From: Nemertoderma westbladi | Taxonomy: Eukaryota; Xenacoelomorpha; Nemertodermatida; Nemertodermatidae | Assembly: GCA_032718475.1 (NCBI GenBank) | Contig: JAUCBJ010000661.1 | Location: 1-64,000, forward strand | Direction: 5' to 3' | DNA: 64,000 nt | Shown here: one piece after another, positions 33,641-43,610 of the stretch | How positions within the stretch are numbered: position 1 is the first letter of the stretch | Layout of the letters: every line of letters begins with the position of its first letter | Notes under the pieces: generated by a model | What the model was told of the DNA's origin: nothing | Database searches by the model: none | Seen by the model: the letters and a program-made list of their open reading frames with translations, nothing else | Translations under genes and position numbers: made by a program

Positions 33641-34217
33641 ATGATCTGATCGCTCCAAAAAAAGTTACCTGAATGTAAACCCATATGCTGCCTATCGATT
33701 GGCGCCGGTCCCAAGTCCGTAGCATTAGCGGTTCTGGAGATATGCGCATAGCAACGCGGTTGCTAGGGAAGCGGACTTTTTGACTCAAATTGGTCCTAGA
33801 CGGAGAACCGTAGACTTTTTTTAACACATTATGTATGGCGAAAAGTCTTCTGGATAAATTTTTGGGGGGGGGGGGTCTAGGAACATCCTATTGTTCGTTT
33901 TCGCTTAGTTGCTGAGATCCTCTCGTCCCACAAATTCCAGGATTCTATAAAGGCATTCTGCTGGACTAGTTCCGTGGCCGGAATAGTGTTCGGTGTTCTG
34001 CGAACAGAGAACCTAATCGGTTTAGGGCCCTGACCGTCTAGCGCATTGCGTCATAGAATTGCTAATTATGTCCGCTAAAGTACACATACAGAAGAAATAG
34101 CTTTTTATGTCCCTTAAAACACCAGTACAGTAAGGACACGGCCTTTTTTGCCTGTTAAACCAACTACAGAGTACTTTGCGGGGAAAATAACCGGTTAATT
34201 CCGCAAAAGCTTTTACA

Positions 34218-34650
34218 CCTGACACAGACTATGCCTCACTGAGGCATAGACTATGACTCACTGAGGCATAGACTATGCCTCACTGAGGCATAGACTATGA
34301 CTCACTGAGGCACTGAGGCATAGACTATGCCTCACTGGGGAACTGAGGCATAGACTATGACTCACTGAGGCATAGACTATGACTCATTGAGGCATAAACT
34401 ATGCCTCACTGAGGCATAGACTATGCCTCACTGAGGCCTGAGGCATAGTATGCTCATGAGGCATAGTCTATGCCTCAGTGAGGCATAGTCTATGCCTCAG
34501 TGAGGCATAGTCTATGCCTCAGTGAGGCATAGTCTATGCCTCAGTGAGGCATAGTCTATGCCTCAGTGAGTCATAGTCTATGCCTCAGTGAGGCATAGTC
34601 TATGCATCAGTGAGTCATAGTCTATGCCTCAGTGAGGCATAGTCTGTGTC
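34218..34650. repeat. Central array of palindromic 22-bp units of the foldback element
   Basis: Repeats of ACTATGCCTCACTGAGGCAT in one orientation switch to GGCATAGTCTATGCCTCAGT in the other near 34440, so the whole block is a large hairpin whose units are themselves near-palindromes. About 18 units are present, with changes such as ACTCACTG for CCTCACTG. The outer edges are CCTGACACAG and CTGTGTCAGG. BEL-A inserted at the left edge. Confidence 0.92.
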
Positions 34651-34711
34651 AGGTCTTAAATGAGAGTCTTACAAATTCGAACGTCAACGAACAAATTCGA
34701 GGGTTACTGTT

Positions 34712-34783
34712 CCACTTTGGTGTAGTGGTTGCGTTGAATTCACATCTCCCGTATGTCATGGGTTCGATCCCTGCATGAACCAG
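34712..34783 (+). repeat. tRNA-like segment in the right foldback arm
   Basis: An A-box-like TGGTGTAGTGGTTGCG is followed about 30 nt later by a B-box GGTTCGATCC, then CATGAACCA. GTTC at 34709 could pair with GAAC near the end. It mirrors 6929-7000. Likely a tRNA-derived part of the element; it is not scored as a functional tRNA. Confidence 0.5.
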
Positions 34784-36211
34784 GGCAGTTTTCGTTCGGT
34801 CAGCAATAGGCCTAAAGTTGCAAAATGCAGTATTATTGCCTAGTAACCAATTCATGGCTACCGTATGGTTTTCACTTTGAGACATTTCGCCCTCTAGCGG
34901 CAGACTGGGGAACTTCATACTACTCTATGACTCTGCAAAAGATATAGCCTATGCCGTAGTAGATGCCGATTGGGGGGACAAATTAAGTAATAATATATCT
35001 AAATAAGTCTCAAACATCTTGCTTCATGGCTCGCCCCTTAGAACTCTTAAGCAATATAACTTCATAGTTTTGTGGATTGTAAATAACAAAGCTAGAGAAG
35101 ATGTTAATTTTAAATAATACGCCCTCTAGCGGTAGACAGGGGAACTTCATACTACTCTATGGCTCCGCAAAAGATATGGCCTATGCCGTAGTAGATGCCG
35201 ATTGGGGGTCAAAATTAAGTAATAATATATCTAAATAAGCCTCAAACATCTTGCCTCATGGCTCGCCTCTTAGAACTCTTAAGCAATATAACTTCATAGT
35301 TTTTAAGGAAAACTGGTAAATGATATGTGTTAATTACGCATACCTCGCAGTCTTAAGTAATTAATTATACAGTAGGTTAGATCGTTTTGAGAATAGGACC
35401 ATTGGAAAGAGCGCCCTCGATAACCTCAGTACAAAGAAAATTAATACGGATTAACCGGATATAGCTTGTTATTATAAAACATAAATTATAATATAGTAGA
35501 ACAATTAGGGTTGTAAATAAAAACAAATTAAATTGAAGATAAACTGTATATATAACAACTTATGTATTAAAAGAGGGCCCTATTCAATTATATAGTATAC
35601 TGAAAATGGTTAGCGATGCCATAATTAGATTATCGATAGGGATGCGGCTTCCTTAAATGGGGCAATCCTGGCCTAGATATAGTAAAGGACCCAAGTGATG
35701 CCGGCTCGGCTATAGTGAGAACAAAGGAGGGCCGCTGGAACATTAGCCTCGGGCGATATACGGATTTGGTGAAGTCAAGGCCGCGTTGGGATTATTAGTG
35801 AGTCATAAAGGGGTTGCTAACAGACGGGACCGCTCATTTATATTTGCCTTGGGGGTATACGTGTAGATTCAATGCGTGTCGTATCTACTTAATGAATAAT
35901 GAGGGCAGAGGAGGGGCCCCCCGCCGATGAAAGTAGTTGATAGTTGCCAGTAGGGAGCCGTATACCATAGCCATTATAAAGATAAATATAGACATTATGT
36001 CATAGTGATCTCATTGGTAATATAAAAACTAATTAATCTAAAAATAGAAATAAATGTATAAAGTAAAAGTAATACAATTAATTAATTTAAAATAAAGTAC
36101 AAATGAATAAATAAAGTAAAATAGAATACAAATAATTAATTAAAATTAAATATAAATAAATAAGTATTAATGAATAAAAGAACTGCGGTGTCACTTATGA
36201 CACCCTCTTGA

Positions 36212-36506
36212 GTCCTCTCTGTGACAGTTGGACCCAACTGACACCCATTGTGTGTCAGGGTGCTAAGCAGTCTGATTAATTAGGATAATCAATTAAACCA
36301 TAATTAGGAGTCATATGACACCTGTTAGGGTTTAATTGTACTAATTAAATGATGACACCTGTCAATTAGGGTCTAATTAGCCTAATTGGGAGGTGTCACC
36401 CATACAGTCTGGCGCCAATGACACCCAATGACACCCATAGGGTGATAATTGGGTGTCATATGACACCCAATGGGTGTCAGTTGGGTCCAACTGTCACAGA
36501 GAGGAC
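36212..36506. repeat. Subterminal palindrome with GGTGTCA motifs (right tip)
   Basis: This is the mirror of 3553-3838: it begins and ends with inverted copies of TGTGACAGTTGGACCCAACT and has several GGTGTCA/TGACACC motifs between. Confidence 0.8.
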
Positions 36507-36850
36507 CAAGACCCTACTACTTTTGATATTAATTATTGAAATTATCTACCTTTTGCATAGTGATATCACCACTGACTTCAATGCAACATTTTTCAAAAAA
36601 ATATTGTGTTCTAGAACATTAGGTAATCGACAAGCTAGTATTTTTAAAAAAAATGATTTATTAAATATTAACATTTTATACTATCTAATTTTTGCTAATT
36701 TTATATAAATTGTGGGATTATTTCACTGTTAAGGTAGAGATATCTACAGTACTACGTAAAAAACTTTCTAAATCCGACGTATTTTGCTTTGATTTGTAGT
36801 TGTTGTAATTTGCCTATTTCCCACAATAGTTCTAATTTCACTTGGGTTTC

Positions 36851-36930
36851 CATTGGCGCAGTGGTCGAGTAGGTTAAGGTGCGGGTTACATTCTAAGTGG
36901 TTCAGGGGTTCGAATCTGGATCGGTAAATT
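36851..36930 (+). repeat. tRNA-derived segment (SINE head or tRNA pseudogene)
   Basis: TGGCGCAGTGGTCGAGTAGG resembles a Leu/Ser-type A box and GGGGTTCGAATC a B box, 50 nt apart. The acceptor ends do not pair convincingly. No long SINE tail is identifiable, and only one copy is present in the window. Confidence 0.55.
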
Positions 36931-37004
36931 TGTATTTTGGGCTATTATATTTTCGGTTAGATTAGCCAATGGGGTGCGTACAACACGTGGAATGATGGGT
37001 TGGG

Positions 37005-37108
37005 CCAATCATAGGGCATTTGACAATTTATTGCTCCAATGTGCATTCATAGAATGTAACATTCGTAGAATGTTCTAGTCGATTCCATGCTCAGGATTTG
37101 CTATATAA
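37005..37108 (+). promoter_or_regulatory. CCAAT/TATA promoter-like region, possibly of the BEL-B LTR
   Basis: GGCCAATCAT at 37003-37012 is followed about 95 nt later by TATATAAGGGGCGG (37102). Spacing and composition fit an RNA polymerase II core promoter on the plus strand, the direction of BEL-B. Confidence 0.35.
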
Positions 37109-37739
37109 GGGGCGGTTTGCCCTTTGGTTATCACCACTATGCACTTACACTATCTTTATTTCAGTAACTTGTCAATTTGCTCACTTATTCTGATTTGTAA
37201 AGTTATTTGTAAAAGTTTGGTTAATTTGATAAGTCTTTGTAATCACGTTAAATATACTGCAAACTCTAACATGTAATTTTAACGTATCTATCTTGAGACA
37301 GCCAAACGCTTCGGGGAATGGCTGCCTAGACCGTTAGGCTTCAGCAACGCAAGGGAAAGTATGTCCACGACGCATTAAGGAGCCCACATTATCTTTGCCC
37401 ATCCATTTGAAAGCATGCCCCACTGCCTGAAAGCGCCCACGTCAGAGGAAGGTAAGACTTTGTTTGATGCCCTTGTCCGCAGTAAGACTTTAGATCAGGG
37501 TAAAGCGTGACGCCGTCCTGAGACGCCGTAAAATTTAGGATCAAACCGGTCAACCTGTATCTCCTACAGGTGTGAGCTGTTGCTGTTCGTCAGCACGTGC
37601 AAGTAGACTTAGGTGCGAATAGCACACTCTATAATTTGGTGATTTGCAGTACTGACAGTACAGTACCGGTTAGCTTTGTAGGCTTTATAGATTGACTGAC
37701 CTGTCTGATTCCAAAATATTTATATTATATATTATATTA

Positions 37740-39280
37740 TATTATTCAGATGTAGGAGACATCTCGGGCACAAAGCAAATTAAAACAATGATATAAAACA
37801 ACTATTTAAAATACACGACACAGATTTCTGATTGGCTTACATGTGACCGTTGCGTTCGAGTGTATAATAAAAATTTCATTAAAAAGAAAAACATCAAATA
37901 AATACAAAATTAAATGTACAAATTACAATTACATACGGTTAAATTTAATATATGAGCTAAAATCAACAGATAACAGATCTGTCTTAAATTGTTGCAGCGT
38001 AGGAGCGTTAACAATGTTTGCTTCTAAAGAGTTCCATATGGGGACTACACAGTTATTAAATACATTTTGCACATTTACAGTTCTAGAATTAAATTGGTAC
38101 AATTTGTACGAATGACCACGAGTAGTCATTGTTGGGGCTCGACGAAATATATTATTAACATCTACTGAGACAATACCATGAATAATTTTGTATACCAATG
38201 TAAGGTCAATGTGTATTCTGCGCAATTCTAAGGGTTGGAGGTTTAAAATTTCTAGACGCTTTAAATATTCGGCATAGGAATCCAAATTGCACCTTTTAAA
38301 AATCCTACGTGTGAAATAACGTTGGACGGACTCCAATTTGTCTGTGAGTCCTATGAATGGTTTATTGTTAATGAACGGATTCCACACACTACTACCGTAT
38401 TCAATAATTGGTCTAGCATAGGTCTTGTAGGCTTGTAAAATAGCATTCAAATTGGCTGTAGCAAAATATCGGAACAAACAGTTTATTACTTTATAGCACT
38501 TAGTGGTAACATTTTCAATATGCTGTTTAAAATGTAAATTATTATCCACTTCTACACCAAGATCACGGCAGCTAAGTACATTGCTCAATACACGATTATC
38601 AATTGTGTAACTACAATTATTATTATTATTATTTCCTATTGTAAGCACATTGCACTTGTGAATGGCAATATTGAGCTGCCATTTCTTTGACCAGCTACAA
38701 AATTCATCTAAATCGGCTTGTAATTGCAACTGTTTATAAGGATTGTCAATAGTAGAAAATAATTAAGTATCGTCGGCATATAATCTCACGTTTGTATCTG
38801 TAGAAATAATATCAGGCAAGTCGTTCATAAATAATATAAAGAGCAGAGGCCCTAGGCATGAGCCTTGTGCGACACCGGATTTAACGTTTACGTATTTCGA
38901 GTATGTGTTACCAACTTTGACGCGCTGAGTGCGTCCTGTAAGTAGGCACTTTAACCAATTTAATACATTACCAGTAATTCCGTAGGATTCTAGCTTAGCT
39001 ATAAGTTTGCTGGTGACTACAGTATCAAATGCCTTAGCATAATCTATGTATATGACGTCACAATATAATTTCCTATGTATAGCATCACCCCAGATTTTAG
39101 TACAATCAATTAGTTGTGTAATAGTACTTTTCTTACTTAAAAATCCATACTGTTTATCCGTAAGTAAGTTATATGCACGCAAGAAATCAATAAGTTCAAC
39201 CACTAATATAAGTTCAAATAACCTACAAAGAGAAGATGTGAGTGAAATTGGACGATAATTTTCGGGGATTGATCGTGTGA
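37740..39280 (-). mobile_element. CR1/Jockey-like LINE, 5'-truncated
   Basis: A minus-strand non-LTR element is truncated within the RT domain at about 39280 and ends at the left in an AT-rich TAATA-type tail near 37740. It interrupts the probable 5' region of BEL-B. I did not find a clear target duplication by eye. Confidence 0.8.
37929..39278 (-). pseudogene. CR1/Jockey-like reverse transcriptase, partial, one stop
   Basis: The frame starts inside RT at IPENYRPISLTSS and carries DVIYIDYAKAFDTV, the GVAQGSCLGPLLFILF block and the catalytic YADD. Directly after YADDT a TAA stop (38763) interrupts the frame, which continues in the same phase to 37929 with the C-terminal thumb region (RDLGVEVDNNLHF; YGSSVWNPF). 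The endonuclease and N-terminus are missing. Motifs are of the CR1/Jockey group and unlike the RTE-like family in this window. The copy is inactive. Confidence 0.88.
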
Positions 39281-39639
39281 CGCAGACAGATCGACAGTAG
39301 ATGACCCAAGGAGGAGGACTCGCAGTTCTACCAATGTCACACCGCATGCATCACCAGTACCACCAACGGAAATACCGGAAGCTGTACCATGTGGCGATGG
39401 TAGAACCGAAGACTTCCTTACCGTCCTGCAAACCAGATCGCGGTAACCGGACATGGTAAGTTTGACTGGAAGCCAGGAGAACATTATTAGGAGTATAGGA
39501 GCACACATGGCCCAGATAACTCGAAATATCGAAGGCAGTTTTTGTGTCATATACGAGTGTGAGATACAAGTTCTACACCCTGCAGGTAAGAGTAGAAAGT
39601 AGGGTACATGCCTCCGTAGATAAGCTAAAAGGAATTGCA

Positions 39640-40395
39640 GAATGACTCGCAGAATTGCGTGGCGACAACTTTACTCAGGTAAAGATAATAGATAAACTGG
39701 TAAGTGCGAGGGAAAGTCTCATTCAGTTTAAGTCACTTGTAGGATCGACTCAACAAGAGCAACTCGATCAACTGATGAGTGATTCTCTTTCCAATGCGTT
39801 GTTGCAACCCAAAGAGGAAGAAGAACTATACTGCCTGGACGGAAGGTTGGAGGCGCTCACCAATTTTCTCCGTAGATGCGGCGTACTGATCGAAGAACCG
39901 GAAGTTGTACCGAGAGGGACAATGGAAGTTCTATCTACGGAAGTCTCACAAGCCTACCAAATTCCACAACTGGATAGATCATTCGTTAGTGTATGGAGCG
40001 ACATTGGCAACGTTAGTAGGACAGAGTCTGTAATTACTCGACAACAACAGGAGGTCGCACGCCCACAACAAGTTGCCGAGGAAGAAGCGCAATGACAGAT
40101 GGCACAGATTGCTATAGAAGGAGAGAGACAACGTTGAGAGGACATAACGAAAATTGCTCAACTCCAGGCCCAAGCTGAATTTGAAGCATCAGAAATGCGG
40201 AGACTGGAGGATGACATAGCGCGAGAAGCGGCAGCAGCTGATAAGTTAACACGACAGGCAGCAGCTGAGGAGTTATCATGACAGGCAGCAGCCAGCGAGT
40301 TAGCACGTCAGGAAGGAGCCAACAAGTTAGCACGAGTTGTGGCGGCAAATGCAGCTGAGTTAGCATGTAAGAAAGCAGCAGGCAATGCTTGTGCC
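39640..40395 (+). pseudogene. BEL-B gag, N-terminal part
   Basis: An open stretch to 40095 encodes a helical Gag start region (about 146 residues, DKLVSARESLIQFKSLVGST). Beyond it, stop codons interrupt an Ala/Glu/Arg-rich coiled-coil region, the same kind of region as in BEL-A Gag. The LINE copy 2 insertion at 40396 separates it from the rest. No confident start codon was found. Confidence 0.7.
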
Positions 40396-41242
40396 TAACT
40401 GATCTAGACTTTGCTGATGACTTAGGAGTACTCTCAGAATCATTAGAGGGAGCCCAACGGCTCCTCAGCTCATTAGAACATGCTGCTTCTAGTGCTGGTC
40501 TTTTTATTAACTCCAGAAAGACCAAAATTCTGACAGTTAACTTTGAAAGTCCTCAGCAAGTCTCTGATCGGATGAGCATAAGCTCAAAGGATGGTATGCT
40601 TGAGCATGTGGACGACTTCTGTTACCTGGAATCATGGATCCGGAAGTCAGGTGAGGACCTTCGAATACGTAAGGGAAAGGCATGGGCAGCCTTGAATAGG
40701 CTTTCCAGGATTTGGAAGTCACCGAGAATTAATCGGAAACTTAAGGTCCGATTATTTAGAGCAGCAGTAGTTCCAGTACTCCTCTACGGGAGTCCATGCT
40801 GGGCTCTAACTGCTGAGGACACCAAATCTCTGGATGGCACATTCACAAGAATGCTACGCCGGGTTCATTGTGTCAAGTACAATGCACACATCTCCAACCA
40901 GACACTATATAACATTGGAGGTGTCTCATTGGTTCCCCCAAGCTTGACACTAGAACAAAATCGCCTCTGCTTTGCAGGACATTGCTTTCGCCGTGAGGAC
41001 CAGCCAGTGCATAATCTTGTACTTTGGCAGCCTCATGGCGTGAATAAGCATGGTGGACAGCCCATGACTTTCTTGAGACGCATCCTAAAGGACACTGGCC
41101 TTGAAGATGCGGATGATCTAGCAAATGTCATGGGTGATAGGGAGTTGTGGCGGTGCAATTTTGTTGACAAGCCGGCACAGCATTCTTAAAAATGCAGCTG
41201 CAATGCAGCATGCCGATCCTAGTAGTAGTAGTAGTAGTAGTA
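40396..41242 (+). mobile_element. RTE-like LINE, short 3' copy (copy 2)
   Basis: Only the last about 850 bp of the family is present, ending in eight TAG/AGT units. The target duplication is GTGCC (40391-40395 and 41243-41247). It carries LDFADD and the RT C-terminus to the natural stop near 41188, open throughout, but starts mid-domain and cannot function. Confidence 0.93.
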
Positions 41243-42711
41243 GTGCCAAGTTTAAGGTGCGACAAATAAGAGCTCGTTTAGCTGTACAGGAGGCGGAGTT
41301 AGCAGTGCAACAACAGGTGGCCAACCAATGCGAAAGAGAGATGCCAGTTTAAACTAAACCTCAGATTGCATGAGACAACAATTGCACAAGAGGACCTCGA
41401 ACTCGACGCAAGAGATAGATGTATAAGGTCTCCAGCGGGACATGACTTGTCTGCACTGGATCGCATGGAGACTCGATATCGCGGAATCCAGAAACAAATA
41501 GAGGAAGGAAGTGTGGGAGCAATCGAGCGGGGAGAGGAATTCATCGAGGATTATTGTCAGCGTTTTCTCCAAGTTATTCCTATGCTCAAACCCAAGACTC
41601 CATTAAAACCCATCATAGTTGCAAAACCGAAAGAAATATCACCTGTGTGTTTGGCTCAAAGTAACAGATCTGTTATACCAGAATCAGTTCCCCAGCCACA
41701 AGCGACTTCATCGCCGATTTTAGAGGTAAGATAAGTAGTCCACCTACTGTAAGCCGTAGTTTACTTGTAGAGAGAGACAAACCTGCGTTTATGACTATAA
41801 AACAGGTGAGTAAACCGTTACCAGTTAAACCTGTGATGTGCTGCGCAAATCCCGTTATTTATAGACCAACAGTACTTCCTAACTCCGATGTATTTCTTAG
41901 ACCACTTACTCAATGTGTATCAAGACCTACGACTTCGTGGAAGGCTTGCGAGCCTACCAAATGAAGAAGAACCATGAATGTGTGTGTTGCCAACAGGTTC
42001 AAACCGAGTTTACCAAGACCTACGATTTTATGGAAGGCTTGTGAGCCTACTAAACAATGGAGAGCCGTAGATCCCAGACCACAACAAACTCGACCAAGCG
42101 TAATACGCCATATGCGAACCCGCCAATAACCTTATTCCGATGACAGTGACTCATCCAGTGATACGGAGTCGACGGAAAGGAAAATATTATGTACTGGAGT
42201 GGCGGGTGGCAATTATAAATGGGAAGAAAGATCTACAAACCCGTACATTGACAACCCTCCACGAGATACACCCGTCCAGAAACCCATGTCGCAACCAGCG
42301 GAGACGATTAGTGCCATCCAACTTACTGAGATAATGCGAACTGTAGCGGACCGATTGGCTCAGATCGAAGAGCGGCTCAAAGCCCCACCGTCAGATTGAT
42401 CACGAACCAGTGTGGAGTTAGAACAACCTCGACCACAGCGACCACCGTATAAAGAAGTGGAGGCACGACAAACTCTGAATCCTCGAAGAGAAGATCCCAT
42501 TAACGTCTCGTATAGACGAACAATGCATGGACAGGAGCGACTAGACGCTATTGCCAGACAGGGATGCGGACAGTTGGATTTGATCAATGAGATCGCTAAG
42601 TTGGCAGCCAGACATGGATTACCGGCACAACAACCGCCGAAGTTCCCTGGCAACGCGACACCCTGGCGTACGCTGGTAGACTACGTAAAGTCCCAGATCG
42701 CTATGTGAGCC
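41243..42711 (+). pseudogene. BEL-B gag, middle part
   Basis: Several open pieces in different frames (41366-41734, 42140-42334, 42412-42708) continue Gag after the LINE. The last includes PPKFPGNATPWRTLVDYVKSQIA, which matches the start of the DUF1759 capsid core. Stops separate the pieces. Two copies of the palindromic GGCTTGCGAGCC-type motif occur here near 41945 and 42036. Confidence 0.65.
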
Positions 42712-42717
42712 TTCACC

Positions 42718-43203
42718 TTGACAGATAAGTTTAATTACTTGCTCCAAGTGTTATCAGGTGAGCCAAAGACGTTAGTGGAGACCTTTATTGGTATTCCAAA
42801 CGCTTTTGAGCTGGCATACGACCGTTTATTCTCCATATATGGCAGTAACGTAGCCATGGCTAAATCCATTATAGAAGACCTCTGTAGATCTATTGATCTT
42901 CTACGACTCGCGGACGAGATAAAGAACGCTATAGGGACTTTGCGGTCCATCGGTCAACTCGAGTATGCCAATGCACCTACAGTTCTGATCCGGAGCATTG
43001 GCCACCATTGGTTGCGCCGAGAATGGCGCTGGATAGAGTACCAGCGTGAAGAGGCCGGCGGGCTATTGAAGCTGACTGACGTTTACCAGTTGATCTCACG
43101 AGAGGCCGTAGTCGAGATGCGGTCTAACTACACGGACCATCATATAGCGGCAAAAGGGATTACCATCGCTGCGCCAAATCGGACCAAACAACTAAGGCCG
43201 TAA
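42718..43203 (+). pseudogene. BEL-B gag, DUF1759 capsid core
   Basis: The 161-codon piece reads KFNYLLQVLSGEPKTLVETF ... AYDRLFSIYGSNVAMAKSII, which aligns with the BEL-A core (LRFLIKCLEGSPKLMALKF ... WDTLNIRYGNRNN). It follows the previous piece with a single stop or shift between. Confidence 0.8.
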
Positions 43204-43600
43204 CCTATGCCACCCCAATGGATACCTCGAAGGTTCTGATATCCAAATAAAGCGGCTAGATGTGACGTGCTTTATAAAGAGCGCGCACCGCGCAAAGTCC
43301 GTACTTTCTACACGGATTATGTGGATCAATCAGGTTTGTCGGATGAGGATGAGATGGAGGACAAAACCTTTTACATGCATGTGGGGGAGGAGAAACAACC
43401 ATCTGTAACACTCCTTACACAGAATCAGCTGAAGGGTTGCAGCATGATTCCCATTAAGATCACTGGAACATGAGGGAGCAAGCGTATATACGCTATCTTG
43501 CACTCTGCATCATCATATAGCTACGTTGACAAACGAGTGGCCGACGTAGTTACAGACATGAGCCAAGATAAGACTGCTCAGTATACCATAAGTAGCATGC
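43204..43600 (+). pseudogene. BEL-B remnant between zinc knuckles and protease
   Basis: A 68-codon piece (43267-43473) with VRTFYTDYVDQSGLSDEDEM resembles the segment before the protease in BEL-A. The zinc-knuckle region itself is missing or unrecognisable. The region after it (43474-43600) probably contains the protease start, with stops. Confidence 0.6.
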
Positions 43601-43610
43601 ATGGTAACAG

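Larger units (their letters stand above)
31232..34036. mobile_element. Unclassified 2.8-kb insertion in the BEL-A LTR
   Basis: The LTR sequence GAGGATCTAGCG is opened between GGATC and TCTAG, leaving at most a TC duplication. The insert starts CAGTAAGCAACCGAGGG and ends AGGGCCCTGACCG. It has AGT trinucleotide runs near 31328-31380 and a block of 465-bp tandem units, but no coding frame. Insertion after A and a first TC would fit a Helitron 5' end, but the 3' end lacks CTRR, so I leave it unclassified. Confidence 0.7.
7063..34217 (-). mobile_element. BEL-A: giant BEL/Pao LTR retrotransposon with accessory ORFs
   Basis: The LTRs begin TGTTCGCGC and end TTTTACA, and are flanked by the 5-bp duplication CCTGA (7058-7062 and 34218-34222). 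All coding frames lie on the minus strand. In transcription order they are: 5' LTR, 1.9-kb leader, gag (28326-25729), pol (25650-20142), 1.6-kb spacer, ORF A (18506-18141), ORF B (17322-8326, split), a GGGAGCAG polypurine stretch just before the 3' LTR, and the 3' LTR. Removing the Gypsy insertion and the LTR insertion leaves about 17 kb, roughly twice the usual BEL/Pao size. The LTRs differ at only a handful of sites, so insertion was recent. Two gag stops, an AT-rich insertion and a pol frameshift make this copy defective. Confidence 0.93.
30226..34217 (-). repeat. BEL-A LTR (5' LTR in element orientation), interrupted
   Basis: 30226-31231 matches 7063-8069 of the other LTR with a few substitutions, and 34037-34217 matches the remaining part. 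The 2.8 kb between them is a later insertion. The outer end is fixed by TTTTACA followed by the CCTGA duplication. Confidence 0.93.
3538..36521. mobile_element. Long-inverted-repeat (foldback) element, host of later insertions
   Basis: The left end reads AGTAGTAGGGTCTTGG and the right end is its exact reverse complement. The flanks share the 6-bp duplication TTTGAT (3532-3537 and 36522-36527). The arms match inward all the way to a central palindromic array (34223-34650), so without later insertions the element is about 3.9 kb of inverted repeat. It encodes no protein of its own. A 6-bp TSD, AG termini and very long TIRs are features described for Polinton/Maverick elements, so a non-autonomous derivative is possible; no Polinton protein is present here. 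It now contains a LINE fragment and the giant element BEL-A. Confidence 0.85.
34223..36521 (-). repeat. Right arm of the foldback element (with central array)
   Basis: The arm is the inverted counterpart of 3538-7062 and lacks the LINE, so it shows the uninterrupted sequence. It contains a tRNA-like segment (34712-34783), two related blocks with GCCCTCTAGCGG (34890 and 35120) that mirror each other's flanks, and a 270-bp block (about 35700-35970) missing from the left arm. No coding frame is present. Confidence 0.9.
36528..37739. other. Non-coding stretch: intron remainder and probable BEL-B 5' region
   Basis: AT-rich intron-like sequence (36528-36840) is followed by a tRNA-derived segment, then a more GC-balanced stretch with a CCAAT box and TATATAA that may be the BEL-B LTR and leader. 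I could not define LTR ends, because no second copy is present in the window. Confidence 0.45.

Noticed and set aside
31232..34036. Helitron
   Set aside because: The 5' TC and A/T target fit weakly, but the 3' end lacks CTRR and there is no Rep/helicase frame.
34712..34783. Functional tRNA gene
   Set aside because: The A and B boxes are good, but acceptor and anticodon stems pair poorly and the sequence is part of a mirrored transposon arm.
36418..36708. A 96-codon plus-strand frame
   Set aside because: It crosses the right end of the foldback element into intron sequence and begins in TGACACC repeats, so it is a chance frame.
36851..36930. Functional tRNA-Leu gene
   Set aside because: The acceptor ends do not pair and no clear anticodon loop can be placed by eye.
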